Origin: Phascolarctos cinereus | Lineage: Eukaryota > Chordata > Mammalia > Diprotodontia > Phascolarctidae | DNA length: 64,000 bases | Assembly (NCBI RefSeq): GCF_002099425.1 | Contig: NW_018344215.1 | Coordinates: 868,001-932,000 of the forward strand | Reading direction: 5' to 3' | Program-made: the position numbers and the translations under genes | The notes under the pieces: model-generated | Seen by the model: only the letters and a program-made list of their open reading frames with translations | What the model was told of the DNA's origin: nothing | Database searches by the model: none | Shown: piece after piece, positions 1 through 11,640 of the stretch | Position numbering within the stretch: the stretch's first letter is position 1 | How the letters are laid out: the number at the start of each line of letters is the position of its first letter

Positions 1-639
1 AGGCAGGATTGTCCTGTGTTTGTTGTTTCTTCTTGTATTAGTATCACTGGGGCTTAGAATTATTCATAGTAAGTGCTCAAGAAAGGTTTGTTGCCTGGCT
101 TTGCCTCCATAAATCCTTGCTTTTTTTTCTTTGTTCTCTTTAGTGATATTGCTTTCTCCCCAATAATCACATCCAGGACCATCATATTAGTATGGGTCCA
201 ACTATGGAGGTTCCATTAACCTTGATGGAGACAACATTTTGTTGAAATGGCTTTTGCAAATCTTTGCCATTTTCCTTCTATAATTTTCCTTTCATTTTTA
301 TCCTTGACAGCCCTCAGGATGACTTTGCTTGTCAAATCTCCTACCAGACTTTTCTTTAAATTGGTTTTGTCCTCCACTGCTTCTCTCTGTTTCACACTAT
401 TACTCATAATTGTTCTGCATAAGATTTTATAAATTTATTTAAGTTCTATGCATTAGGGAAATGAATCAAACGTTTGCTGGCTGAAGCACTTTCTGGGCTC
501 TTTTGGTCTCACCATATTAATTAATTTACATTGTTTAAATTGCTAGATAAAATTATTGTAGCTGGTGATGATGTGATTTTTTGCCATCTGTTTCTCATTT
601 GGATTTTTCAATTACATGCTTAAATGCTTCAGATGGTCG
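1..639. other. Unique AT-rich intergenic sequence
   Basis: No coding, RNA or repeat signal that I can support; the two overlapping short frames at 216-432 are chance openings in AT-rich DNA. Confidence 0.5.
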
Positions 640-820
640 GGCCGTCTCCAGTCGTCCTGATCAACGTCTGGCCATCGGACCCAGATGGCTCAGGAGGAGA
701 GAGTGAGACTGGTGACTTTGCACAGCCCTGCCTCACTTCAGACCAATTCACTCCCAAGTCATGGCATCACCTTCCCGATGTCATTGGTCCTCTTGGAGAA
801 TGAAGGACAGACAACAACAC
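640..820 (+). repeat. Unassigned ~180-bp dispersed repeat, copy A
   Basis: Aligns by eye over its full length with 25911-26090, from ccagtcgtcctgat through to the closing gagaa-tgaaggaca region. Two direct copies of equal length 25 kb apart point to a SINE-like dispersed family. I do not know its name. Confidence 0.75.
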
Positions 821-1617
821 ATCCTTCGGCGTTCACCTGTTTCCATTTTTACCGTATCTTTTTCTCATGTTCGTGCCTTCTTTTTTTTAATAAAACACAA
901 ATTCTCATCTTAGCTCAGATGAGTCAGCAGTCTAACTGTACCCGGACAGATGACTCAGGGAGAACTCTCACATCATGAACAAGTCTTCTCCTGTCTGACA
1001 GAGTAGAATCCATTTTGCTCTTTGTAAAAACATTCAATACTTGCCAATACCAGCACTTACCAACTATTTTCTCAAAGAAAAAGTTCATGACATAGAGACA
1101 TGAAGTTTCTGTGTAAACCACAAGTCTTCGGCTTCTCATTCCTCCTGCCTGAGCCGTGCCTTCCCACACGTACCTCTCACTTAGGGCAGTCAGGCAGTTC
1201 TCAAACACAGTTCTGTGACAATCAACGGGAGCTGAATGTGCCAGGGGAAAAATGACTTCCCACCTGGCTGAGAGATCCATGAATGGGATGCTGGGTGGTT
1301 GGGGGGGAAAGGGAGGAGGGAGAGAAGGGGAGTGGCAAATTGTGGGATTGGAATGGCAGATGGGAGCCCCCACTAGAGCCAAGGCTTGCGGAGAAGGCAA
1401 GTCCTGCGTCTAACACGTACCCCCGCAGATGGACAAATGGACTTCTTGGGCGAGATCACTTTTTCTTGGTTTAGCTGAGATTTCATCTCACTTTGGAGTT
1501 GTTTACTCTTGGGTAACCTATTTCCCAATCTAATCTATGTATTTTCCACACCTACTGTTTTACTATTTACTGTGCTCATGATCAGTGATTATGTTTTCTG
1601 TAATAAGCATTTAATGC
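821..1617. other. Intergenic, nothing recognised
   Basis: Contains a short G-rich stretch near 1290-1345 but no supported gene or repeat. Confidence 0.45.
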
Positions 1618-1785
1618 AAGGGCTCTTAATCTGGGGTCCATGAATTTGGATGGGGGAAAAAATGACATCTTTAGTTTCAGTAACTTCTAACTGAAATTCA
1701 GTGTTTCCTTCAGCTGTTTAAAAATATGATTCTGAGAAAGGGTCTGTAGGTGTCTTCTGACTGCCAAAGGAATCAGGACACCGCA
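1618..1785 (-). mobile_element. Old non-autonomous DNA-transposon fragment, copy 1
   Basis: Begins with gggctcttaatctgggg and continues through ggtccatgaatttggatgg. This is one end of a mammal-wide DNA-transposon-like repeat whose ends read gggttcttaacc / ggttaagaacccc. It lies in the opposite orientation to the copy at 1958-2142 and lacks its far end. Family name not assigned. Confidence 0.55.
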
Positions 1786-1957
1786 AAATAAAGAATTCCC
1801 ACTTGAGGGGAAGGGAGCTCAGCTGGCTGAGTAAGATAGCTGTTAATCTGCCATTTTGGAGCAAGTGGAGAAAGCAGCTTTTGTCCTGAGCCCTGAAAGA
1901 ACTTTGTGCCCTGTACTAGAAATCAATGAAGTGAAATAGATAAATATAATTCTAGCT

Positions 1958-2142
1958 CAAGAGGTTCTTAACCTTTTTTGTCATGGGACCTTATGGCAGT
2001 CTAGTGAAGCCCATGTTTTTAAATGCATAAAATAAAACATAGGATTGCAAAGAAAAACAATTATATTGAAATGTAATTATCAAAACATTTTAAAAAAAAA
2101 AGAACAAGTTTCTGGATCCCAGGTTAAAAACCCCTCTGGTAC
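1958..2142 (+). mobile_element. Old non-autonomous DNA-transposon copy 2, both ends present
   Basis: Runs from gaggttcttaacc to ggttaaaaacccctc, so the ends are imperfect inverted repeats. The middle (atgcataaaataaaacatag, then attatattgaaat) is characteristic of the same family as 1618-1785. It looks like an internally deleted copy. Confidence 0.6.
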
Positions 2143-2789
2143 AATACCTGCCTTGGACATAGCAGAGTGGAAGAGAGAGCACCCTGCCACGGTCTTCCCT
2201 CTGCTCCTCCCAAAGGAAACTGCAATCTTACCTGAGACAGGGTGGGCCATACCCCAGGTCACAACTCTCTAAATAAAGTCCTGTTACACAGGTTTCCCTG
2301 GGTCCTAAGTGAAAGCACAGCTGAGAACTTGGCACCTGAAATCTGACTGCATGCCAAATGCATATATGGAGGTCTTGTTTCATTGAACCAAATCTCCTCA
2401 CCTCAGCTGTCTATGGCTGATTGGCAGGGCTCCCAAAGACCTCAGATCCCAGTCAGTAGAAGGCACCTTCCTACTGAGATGGCGGCAAAACTCCGATGAC
2501 GTGTGCCATCCGCCATTCTGACCACACATCTTGACTGTGGAGCTGCGTGCGCCATCCCTCATCTGAGCTCCTACTTGCCTACCACTCGGCTCTCACATCT
2601 TCCTCTCCCCCAGTGCTAAAAGTCTCAGGCCCAAGAGCAGCATTTACCTGGAAGCCATCAATTCTCCAAATGGGCCACAAGCTGACATTTATCATACAGC
2701 GCTTACAAAGAGCTGTACACACATCATCTCAACGGGCCAGGCCATGGCCATGGGCTGTTTCAAGTATTTGGAAAAATCATTTATGATGT

Positions 2790-2880
2790 TGACAACAATT
2801 TCTTAAGTGCCTACCATGTGCCTGGACTCAGCCCTTGGGATGCGAAAGCAAAAAATGCAACCACCCCTTCCCCACATTTA
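2790..2880 (+). repeat. L2 3'-end fragment
   Basis: cttaagtgcctaccatgtg and the following tggactcagc match the 'cctactatgtgccaggcac' segment of the L2 LINE. Confidence 0.5.
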
Positions 2881-3600
2881 TGTTCAGCTACAGAGAACCA
2901 ATATGTCCAGGGCAACGTAACTGTAATACATATGAATATACATACAGTGCCTACAAGGTTAATACAAAGTAATTTGGGGAGGATGCCAAAAGCACATCTC
3001 TGTCAATCCCACTGCCCCTTCCGGTTTGTAACCATTCCCTCATTCCTTCCGCTCACCTCCTCCACCCAGCTGGACCTTGAATTTCTTGTCTCCCTTCCCC
3101 CCAACATGGCTCCGTGCACCCAAAGCTTCCAGTCTCCCTGGGACTTTCCAACAATGAAACTGGAGAAAGCCCAGGTGTCTCAAACACATTATCATAACCT
3201 GTTTGGTCACAGCTAAGTAATGTGCATTCTGTTAGAGGGTTTCACAACCAGTAAGTCTATGGAAATGAGGAACCACCATGCTTGAGATTCAAAGGATTCT
3301 TAGCAAATACATGGATTACATAGCTTGGGGAGAATTATTTTTTCCGGCTCCATCTGAAAAACAGGACTAGATATTAAATTTTAACCTAGGACCTGAGAAA
3401 CCTTGCACCAGTGGTGGATCCACAATTTCACTGGTATGGGTGTTATCGGTTGGCACACGTGGAAATGGATCCCCGCCTTTTTATCCCGAGCGAATCTAGC
3501 CCATGACTCTCCAGCCTTTTTCATGCCATGTTTCCTCCCTAGCACTCCAGTTTGGGAGCCTTGGGTCCTGGGCGCCCAACAAGTAAGAATTCTCTATATC
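2881..3600. other. Intergenic, nothing recognised
   Basis: The 132-residue open frame at 2818-3216 starts inside the L2 remnant, has no recognisable domain and is probably chance. Confidence 0.45.
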
Positions 3601-3639
3601 TGACACAATGCGCCACCCTGCTCTGTAGATATCCGCCTT

Positions 3640-3895
3640 CCTGCGCCACTTTCCCAGCAGCAGCAGCACACCCACACCCACACACCAGTATCACTTCCAG
3701 TCCTGAAAACAGTAATCCATTCAACTCTACCATTTCTGACATGGTGCCAGTCAATGGCCCTAGTACGTGGCTTCCCAGAGCAAAACTCCTTTCCCTGGCC
3801 ACCACTCCCTGCTTGTGCTGTCTTCTCCTATTAGACTGTAAGCTTCAGGACAGGGACTGTCTCACTTGGTGCCTAGCACAGAGTAAGTTTTTAAA
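3640..3895 (+). repeat. L2 3'-region fragment
   Basis: tattagactgtaagcttcag and gtgcctagcacagagtaag are typical of the L2 3' end ('tagactgtaagctccttgag ... cctagcacagtgcc'). Confidence 0.55.
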
Positions 3896-5056
3896 ATATT
3901 ATTATTCCTCCCTTTCGTAAGTTCTCCACAGAAGACCCACCCACTGTTGCAAAAGGTTCTCTCTCTGTTTTTCCAATACCTTGGGAATGGACTTGATAAG
4001 TATTTATCACATGCCTGCTGGGCACAATCACCGGGTGATCCATCTGTCGTCTCCAGCTCTTCTGACGTGACCAACCAACATCCATTCCCCAGCATCCCCG
4101 GTCCTTTCCTCCAGTTTTCATCCCCAGCTCTCCTTCTGTAATACCGCCGTCCTACTTATTCCCACTATGTCACCTTCCTTGGCCCTCTGGGATACTCATG
4201 GTTTTGAGTTCATAATTCATGGTCATAAAACGTTACTGGGTGCTTAAGAAGTAGGTTTCATGGGATCATTGGAGGGGGAGGCAGCATATTGTCGTCAGGT
4301 CTGGATCACTAAAAGCTGGAAAAAAATCTCAAATGTGACCCAGACCAAGGTCTTCCCAAATACTCACGTGGCTCCAGTCTCATCCACCCAGAGAGGGAAA
4401 CAAACAGATGGACTGCCTTGAGGTGCTGTCTGCCCAGCGACATATCATAATGTGGACAAAGACTTACTATCTTTTACTCCACCAGGCAAAAACCTCATTT
4501 TTTTTTATGATTTGTGTTTCTTTGCAAACTTTAAGAGAGTAGTAACTTGGTTTATTGCATAGGTATATTGGTCGTATGTTTCAGAATGACTCAGTTTTGA
4601 CATCCATAAATAGCTAGAGGAGAAGGAGGGAAAAGGCAAGAAGTCATTAAATCACCTCTGTCAACACTCACTCTTCTACCCTTAGGACTCTCGGCAAAAT
4701 TCAAACCGTTGATTGGATGAATTTATAGCTGAAACACCAAGTAAACTCAGATGCCGTTCTGGTGGACGCTTTGGCGGACAGTCTAAGGCACGTGCTGAAA
4801 ACGTCCTGTTTGCAATTGTTTTTGTAGCATTTCATGTTAAATTATTACCCTCTAGCGTTTAAAGATGCTTTGTCGTACTTTCCTCATCTTGAGACAGGGC
4901 CCATGCAAGAAACACATTAAATAGAAATGTGGGGCTGTTGAACTTTGGTGACCCTGCTCCACCCTGGACGAAAGTCGAGTTTTAGCCTCGGCCAGGTGTC
5001 ACTTCACCTGGAAGAACAGCATTTTACTCAGTCTTTCTGGCCTTAAAACAGCCCAA
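3896..5056. other. Intergenic, nothing recognised
   Basis: Mixed-composition DNA with no supported gene, RNA or repeat. Confidence 0.45.
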
Positions 5057-5235
5057 GGGGCAGCTAGGTGGTGCAGTGAATAGAGTGAATAGGCCTTGGA
5101 GTCAGAAGGACCTGAGTTCAAATCCAGCCTCAGACACTTAATACTTACTAGCTGGGTGACCTTGGGCAAGTCACTTAACCCTGATCGCCTCACCAAAAAA
5201 AGCAAAAAAAAAAAACAAAACAAAACCCAAAACCA
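5057..5235 (+). repeat. tRNA-type marsupial SINE (WSINE1-like) with A-rich tail
   Basis: Starts ggggcagctaggtggtgc, contains ctgagttcaaatccagcc (B-box-like) and cttgggcaagtcacttaacc, and ends in an A-rich tail. At least eight more or less complete copies occur in the window. The family name is my best match, not verified. Confidence 0.85.
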
Positions 5236-5337
5236 AAAAACCCAGCCCCAAACACCTTCTCACCACCTCTGAATTCATCAGTGGTTCCATTCAAAGATGA
5301 GGGTATGAAACAATCCTGGAATATTGCTGGTCACTCA

Positions 5338-5576
5338 GGTCAGTCGTGTTCAACTCTTTGTGACCCCATTGAGGGTTTTCTTGGCAGAGATACAAGAGTG
5401 GTTTGCCATTTCCTTCTCCAGCTCATCTTATAGATGAGGAAACTGAGGCAAACAGGGTTAAGTGACTTGCCCAGGGTCGTATAGCTATTGTCTGAGGCCA
5501 GATTTGAACTCAGGAAGATGAATCTTTCTAACTCCAGACTCAGAGCTCCATCCACTATGCCATCTAGCTGTCCAAT
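5338..5576 (+). repeat. MAR1-type CORE-SINE
   Basis: Contains gtgttcaactctttgtgacc, gtggtttgccatttccttct, the MIR-like core gatgaggaaactgaggca and a closing gccatctagctgtcc. The copies at 50066 and 57572 share this order. Confidence 0.8.
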
Positions 5577-5639
5577 CTTGGAGTGGGCACACTGAATCCC
5601 AAATGGTAATTACACTTAATCACGGGATTTTTAACCAGA

Positions 5640-5780
5640 AGGGAACTTCAAGGTCCTCCTGTCCAGACCCCTCATTTTACAAATTATGGAACTGAAACTG
5701 AGACTTGCCCAAGGTCACACAGAGAGGGGAAGGGCAGAGTTAGGATTCCAATCCAGCTCCTCTGTGCTGCCCTTGCTTTT
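5640..5780 (+). repeat. MIR-like SINE fragment
   Basis: cattttacaaattatggaac followed by cccaaggtcacacagagag is the MIR core region. Confidence 0.55.
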
Positions 5781-6139
5781 AGAGAGGACAACACTCAACG
5801 GAGAGGGTCTGTGGTCGGACAGCCAGGTTGGTGAAGGGACTCAGATTGATGGCCAGCCAGGAAAAGAGGAGGTTCAAGGCAGTGGACAGATGAGGGCTAT
5901 CTCCAAGTATCTGAGGACCTGTCATGGAGAAAGGCTCAGACAGCCTCTGGTGGGTCCAAGAGCCATGAGCGGAAGCTGCAGAGGCAGACTGAGGCTTAAT
6001 GTCAGCAAAAGTCATCTACCTGGGAGAGCTGTGCGGGAACAGAGGAGGCAGCCACACGCTGTGGGCTTCCCCTGAGCACAGAGGCTAGATAACTACTCTG
6101 AGAGAATCCTATAGGGATGCATGAACCAACCCATATCAT

Positions 6140-6232
6140 GCTCTCTCCCACTCTCCCTCCCTCCCTTCCTCCGTCTCTCTTTCTCTCTGTGTCTCTGTCT
6201 CTGTTTCTCTCTCTCTCTCTCCCACCCCACCC
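6140..6232. repeat. Pyrimidine-rich (TCTC/TCCC) simple repeat
   Basis: A C/T-only tract of tccc, tctc and tgtctc units. It keeps several frames open on both strands, which explains the overlapping serine/leucine-rich open frames here. Confidence 0.85.
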
Positions 6233-6544
6233 CCGGCTCAGAGGAGTCCTCAACTCTCAGGGATCACAATATTGGGGCCAGACTTTGTGTGAACACCAGC
6301 TGGCCCTACCGTACTTCAGAACTCCCAAACTCCAGGGATCCATTAACCCAAGCCTCCCCAGCAGCAGGACTTCAGGTGGCCACCACCATGCCTGGCCACA
6401 GAACCATTCTTGAAATTATCTTACATAATACAGTCTTTGGCTACAGGAGAACAGAAATGGCATCCACCACCCAGCTGGCAACACTCCCACTGTGCTCTGC
6501 CTGGGTAACGCCTGCAGAGCCGTTCTTCGTTCTGGCTGATACAT

Positions 6545-7000
6545 TTTAGGAATGACATTGATGAGCTAGACCATGTCCAGAAATGAGCAGCCAGGATGGT
6601 GCGAAGGCTGGGGACAGGGGCATAGAAGGAATGGTTGAAGGGACACAGGATGTTTAGCTTGAAGAGAAGACTTAGGGGAGACGTGATGACTAAATGCAAA
6701 TATCTGAAGGTCTCTTAGAGGGAGACAAGATTCGATTTGTTCATTTGGGCCCCAGACAACAGAACCAGGCACAAGGGGTGGGATCTGCAAAGAGGCACGC
6801 AGCCTTGATGGACGGAGGAAACTGCTGGCGATCAGAGCGATGCCAAAGCTGAACAGGATCTTCCAGAAGTGGCGGGTTCCCTCTCCTCAGAGGGCTTCAA
6901 GCAGCTGCTGACATGTTGTGAAGGGAATTCTCATTCAATAGTTAAGGGTTGGACTAAATGATCTAAGGGCCCCTCCAACTCTGAGATCCTGTTACTGTCC
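6545..7000 (+). mobile_element. CR1/L3 LINE 3' end
   Basis: gtccagaaatgagcagccag, ggatgtttagcttgaagaga, gacttaggggagacgtgat and the close ggttggactaaatgatctaa then ccaactctgagatcctgt are the 3' end of a CR1/L3 element in sense orientation. Weaker similarity continues left to about 5800 (gaggcttaatgtcagcaaaa). Confidence 0.8.
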
Positions 7001-7694
7001 GATGGAAGCATCATGGTCCACAGGGGGATGAGTAAGCCTACAGCACTGGCGCTGGCCATCAGTTGATGAAGCTTGCCCATGACAGATGAGGCAATAACTG
7101 TGTCTCCCTCCTCCTCTATGAAACATCGTGATAGAGACACCATGTTCCAGCTTGGCCCCATCTGCATCACATCCCTCAGGTAGTACCAGCAATGAGCGAG
7201 GATGCCAGTGTGTGGGACAAGCGCAAGCTGAGAGGCGCTTCAAGAATAGGTGAGGAGGTGGCACACGCTGATCCTACCACAGATGCAAGAATAAACGGAA
7301 AGAACGAGCCCTTCTCTCAGGGGCCAGGAAGCCAATTGGGCATGTACAATGAATCTCAACTCTAACTGTGGGATAATGCTAATTTGCAAAGAGCATACAA
7401 AGGATAACTTAAACATTAAGTGTACTACTTCCTTAGCTTCTTCAGGGACATCTGAGGGTACTCCCTGTACCAACACCAATCACAGGCCTTCCACACCTTA
7501 GTCTTCCTGAGATGAGGGAAGATTAATCCAAAATTAGCTGTCTAGGATTTTATAGATAATACAATGAACTTAAGGTGTGCAGACGAACAGAGGTAGGGGG
7601 CTAGTCAAAATAATTCCTTGACTGGGCAGGTCAGCCCAGAGCCTATAAGTTTAAACCAGCTGAACCAGGGAGGAAACACAGCAGGTAGACACAA
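7001..7694. other. Intergenic, nothing recognised
   Basis: No gene or repeat supported between the L3 and L1 elements. Confidence 0.45.
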
Positions 7695-9820
7695 ATACCC
7701 ATTGCCCCGACCGTCAATAATATGAGATATGCACCCTTTGCAGGCGATATGATGGTATATGTAGAGAATCCTACAAAATCAAGTAAAAAACTACTTGAAA
7801 TAATAAGCAACTTTAGCAAAGTTGCAGATTATAAAATAAACCCACATAAATCATTTGTATATATTACCAACAAAGCCCAACAGCAAGAGATAGAAAGAGA
7901 AATTCTATTTAAAGCTATTGGAGGCATTATAAAATATTTAGGAGTCTACCTCCCAAAACAAACCCAGGAACTATGTGAACACAATTACAAAACACTTCTC
8001 ACACAAGTAAAGTCAGATCTAAATAACTGGAAAAACATCAGTTGCTCATGGGTAGGCCGAGCTAATATAATACAAATGACAATTCTACCTAAGCTAATTT
8101 ACTTATTCAGTGCCATACCAATCAACCTACCAAAAAATTATTTTATACAGTTAGAAAAAATAATAACAAGATTCATTTGGAAGAACAAAAGGTCCAGAAT
8201 ATCAAGGGAAATAATGAAAGAAATGCAAGGGAAGGTGGCCTAGCAATTCCAGATCTTAAATTGTATTATAAAGCAGCAATCATCAAAACTGCTTGGTACT
8301 GGCTAAGAAATAGAGTGGATCAGTGGAATAGATTAGGTATGCAAGACACAGTAGTTAATGACCACAGTAATCTATTTGATAAACCCAAAGACCCCAGCTT
8401 CTGAGATAAGAACTCACTATTTGACAACAACTGCTGGGAAAACTGGAAAAGAACATGGCAGAAACTAGGCATAGACCAAAATCTCATATCATATACCAAA
8501 ATAAAGCCAAAATAGGTTCATGATTTAGGTATAAAGGCTGATACTATAAGCAAATTGGGAGAGTAAGGAATAGTTCACCTGTCGAATTTATGGGGGAACA
8601 GAAGAATTCATGACCAAACAGGAGATAGAGAACATTATGAAATGCAAAATGGATAATTTTGATTATATCAAATTGAAAAGTTTTTGCACAAACAAAGCCA
8701 ATGCAACCAAGATCAGGAAGGAAGCAGAAAAGCAGGAAAGAATTTTTACAACCAGTGTCTAATGAGTTATATAAATAACTAAGTCTAATTTATAAGAATA
8801 CAAGTCATTCTCCAATTGATAAATGGTCAAGGGAAATGAACAGGCAGTTTTCAGATGAAGAAATAAAAGCCATCCATAGTCATATGAAAAAATGCTCTAA
8901 ATCACTATTGATTAGAGAAACGCAAATCAAAACAACTCTGAGGTACCACATCACACCTATCAGATTGGCCAACATGACAAAACAGGAAAATGATAAATGT
9001 TGGAGAAGTTGTGGGAAAATTGAAACACTAATGCATTGTTGGTGGAGTTATGAAATGATCCAACCAGTTTGAAGAACAATTTGGAGCTATGCCCAAAAGG
9101 CTATAAAAATGTGCAAACCCTTTGACCCAGCAATAGCACTCCTAGGGCTGTATCCCAAAGAGATCATACAAATTGGAAAAGGACCCACATGCACAAAAAT
9201 ATTCATAGCAGCTCTCTGTGTGGTGGCCAAGAATTGGAAATATAGGGGATGCCCATCAACTGGGGAATGGCTAAGCAAGTTGTGGTATATGAATGTAATG
9301 GAATACTCTTGTGCTATAAGAAATGATGAGCAGGCAGACTTCAGAAAAACCTGGAAAGACTCGTATGGTCTGATGCTGAGTGAAGTGAGCAGAACCAGGA
9401 GAATGTTGTACACTGTAACAGACACATTATGTGATGACTAATATTGATAGACTTAACCCTTCCCAGCAATACAAGGATCGAAGACATCTCCAAAAGTCTC
9501 ATGATGGAAAATGCTATCCACATCCAAAGAAAGAACTATGGAGCTTGAATGCAGATCAAAGCATACTATTTGCTATTTTTTTTTCTGTTTTGTTTTGTTT
9601 CCTCTTTCTTGTGGTTCCTCCTATTGGTTCCAATTCTTCCTTACCACATCACTAATGTGAAAATATGTTTAATAGGAATGTGTATGTATAGCCTATATCA
9701 GATTGTGCACCATCTTGTGGAGGGAGGTGGTGAGGGAGGGGAAGAAAAATTTTAAACTCAAAAGCTTATGGAAATGATTGTTGATAAATCAAAATAAATT
9801 AATTAAAAAAAGAAAAAACT
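7695..9820 (+). mobile_element. L1 LINE, 5'-truncated, 3' half of ORF2 plus 3' UTR
   Basis: The frames at 7722-8243, 8177-8404, 8836-9072 and 9109-9441 are successive pieces of one L1 ORF2 interrupted by frameshifts and stops. The first opens at the reverse-transcriptase catalytic block as FAGDMMVYVENP, where active copies have F/YADD, so the third position of the metal-binding motif is changed. The thumb-region [20 protein letters not shown] and the C-terminal LMHCWWS and WLSKLWYMNVMEYSCAI are typical L1. The element ends in an A-rich tail near 9817. It is a decayed marsupial-type L1, not a host gene. Confidence 0.95.
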
Positions 9821-9919
9821 TAATATGAGATATGGAATTAAAGCTGCACAAGGGCAGGCTAATGGCCCACAAGAAATAACAACAGGTGGGAAAACAAAGG
9901 AAAGGATTTCTAGGCTTTT

Positions 9920-10078
9920 GCAATGGCTCTGAAATCAGAGGGCCTTGGGTCCTGTCACTTACTACTGATATGACCTCAGCAAAGTCAGTGTCTATGGGCC
10001 CCAGTTTCCTCCTCTGTAAAATGGGGCCATTGGACAAGATGGCCTCTGAGGTCCCCTACATCTCACAGCTCTGAGGAC
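9920..10078 (+). repeat. MIR SINE
   Basis: ctctgaaatcagagggcctt then tttcctcctctgtaaaatgg and gaggtcccctacatctcaca are MIR-type core and tail. Confidence 0.65.
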
Positions 10079-10079
10079 T

Positions 10080-10625
10080 GTATGAAATAGAACTCCTCAA
10101 AAAGAAGGTCCACCATTCCTGACCAAATGAGGAACTACGGAGACTAGGATGAGTTTGAAATTTTCTTCCACAAATCCATCTGGGTCATGAAGTCTCTTAT
10201 GGCGACCACGACGATCTCCATTTTGAAACTCCCTCCCTCCAGCCACCACCTCCTTATGCTTTACTCTTTCCATTGTCCTAAAAGCATTCTTTGTCTTCAC
10301 TGTGACCTACAGGGTCTCTCCCCCTCCCTTCCTCCCAGGCCATCTACCCTGCCCTGTTCTCCCTCCCCTTTGGTCTGGGAGTTCAAAGGGACCTCAGGGG
10401 TGATGAAGTCCAGCTGTCTGTTAGACATGGCCAATAAGTGGCCGCCCTGCCTTGGTGGACAGAAGACCTCCAAGGAGAGGGAAGCCCTCCACCTCTCAAG
10501 GTGGCCCGTTCCAACTCTGCAGAGCTGGAGGTTCTGGAAAATGAAGCTTTTCTGGACACCATGCCTGAGCTTTCCTTTTTTTGGCCACCTTGTCCCATTG
10601 TTCCGGGTGGTACTCCCCGAGGCTA
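10080..10625. other. Intergenic, nothing recognised
   Basis: The 170-residue frame at 10187-10699 runs into the antisense L3 element and has no domain; probably chance. Confidence 0.4.
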
Positions 10626-11035
10626 AACAGAACAGGTCCAGCCTCCTCCATGTGACAGCCTTAACACAGCCCTCTTCAGTTTGCTCTTCTCCAGGCTAAC
10701 CAACCCCAGCTACTTCGACTGGTCACTCAGTGACCTAGAATGATCCCGGTTACGCTCCTCTGGACCCTCTCCATCTCATCCACAGCCTTCTTCAGCCACA
10801 TTTCCCAGAAGTGACCGTGACAGTCCAGATGAGATCTCAGGAGGGCAGAGGACAAGGAAGACTACCACATCCCTCGGCCTAGAAGGAACGCCCCTTACAA
10901 TGCAGCCCAAGATCCTATGAGCTTTTTGGCCACCATATCATACTGCTGACTTATACTGAGCTTGCAGTCCACTGAAAACCCTAGATCTTTTTCAGAACCA
11001 CTGGTGTCTAGCCATCTCCTCAGACATCATTTAGA
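10626..11035 (-). mobile_element. CR1/L3 LINE 3' region, antisense
   Basis: On the + strand, ccaggctaaccaaccccagc, aatgcagcccaagatcctat, gagcttgcagtccactgaaa and ctagatctttttcagaacc are the complement of a CR1/L3 3' region, colinear with 58560-58910. Confidence 0.8.
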
Positions 11036-11640
11036 GGAATAAATTCTGCAGAGAAAGGGCCTACCACCCTCATGACCACCAACACTTAAGCATTTCAAGC
11101 TACCTGCTTCACATGAGTATCTTCCAACAAACCCCACTTTTCCTCCTCACCAGAGCTGCTCTCCTGTGCATCTTTGGCATTTCATTCTTGAACATGTCCC
11201 ATCCCGGCTGGAATGACTTGCCCTGAAGCATTTTACTCTCTGACATCCTACCCACCTTTCCCCTGAACCCTTTGAAATACACTTGCCCAGAATCTAGGGG
11301 ATTTATCATCCTAGTTCTGAATTTCTCCTCCTCTATCATGACTCTACATCACTTCCTCTGAGGGCTCTTATCATTTCCACTTTAGAAAGAAATTCCTCCC
11401 CATGGGTGAGGACCAGATCCACTGACTCCTCCAACCTTATGAAGGATGAAATTATACTACAATAAGTCAAGAAGACATTCTGCTTTTTGCAGATGAAGGA
11501 CTCCAGCATCTGCCTGGATGCCCGAAGCCCTTTCTCACTACCGTACCCCATCCGGCTTGTGATGGGTTTCCCAAGCCCCTCCCCTATCCTTTCTTTCTGT
11601 GCACGTGGTCTGTAGCACATGTTCCAATGACAAAATCGCT
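11036..11640. other. Intergenic, old repeat-like sequence not identified
   Basis: The C/T-biased sequence between two antisense LINEs may be further L1 or an old repeat; no supported gene. The open frames here lack recognisable motifs. Confidence 0.35.
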
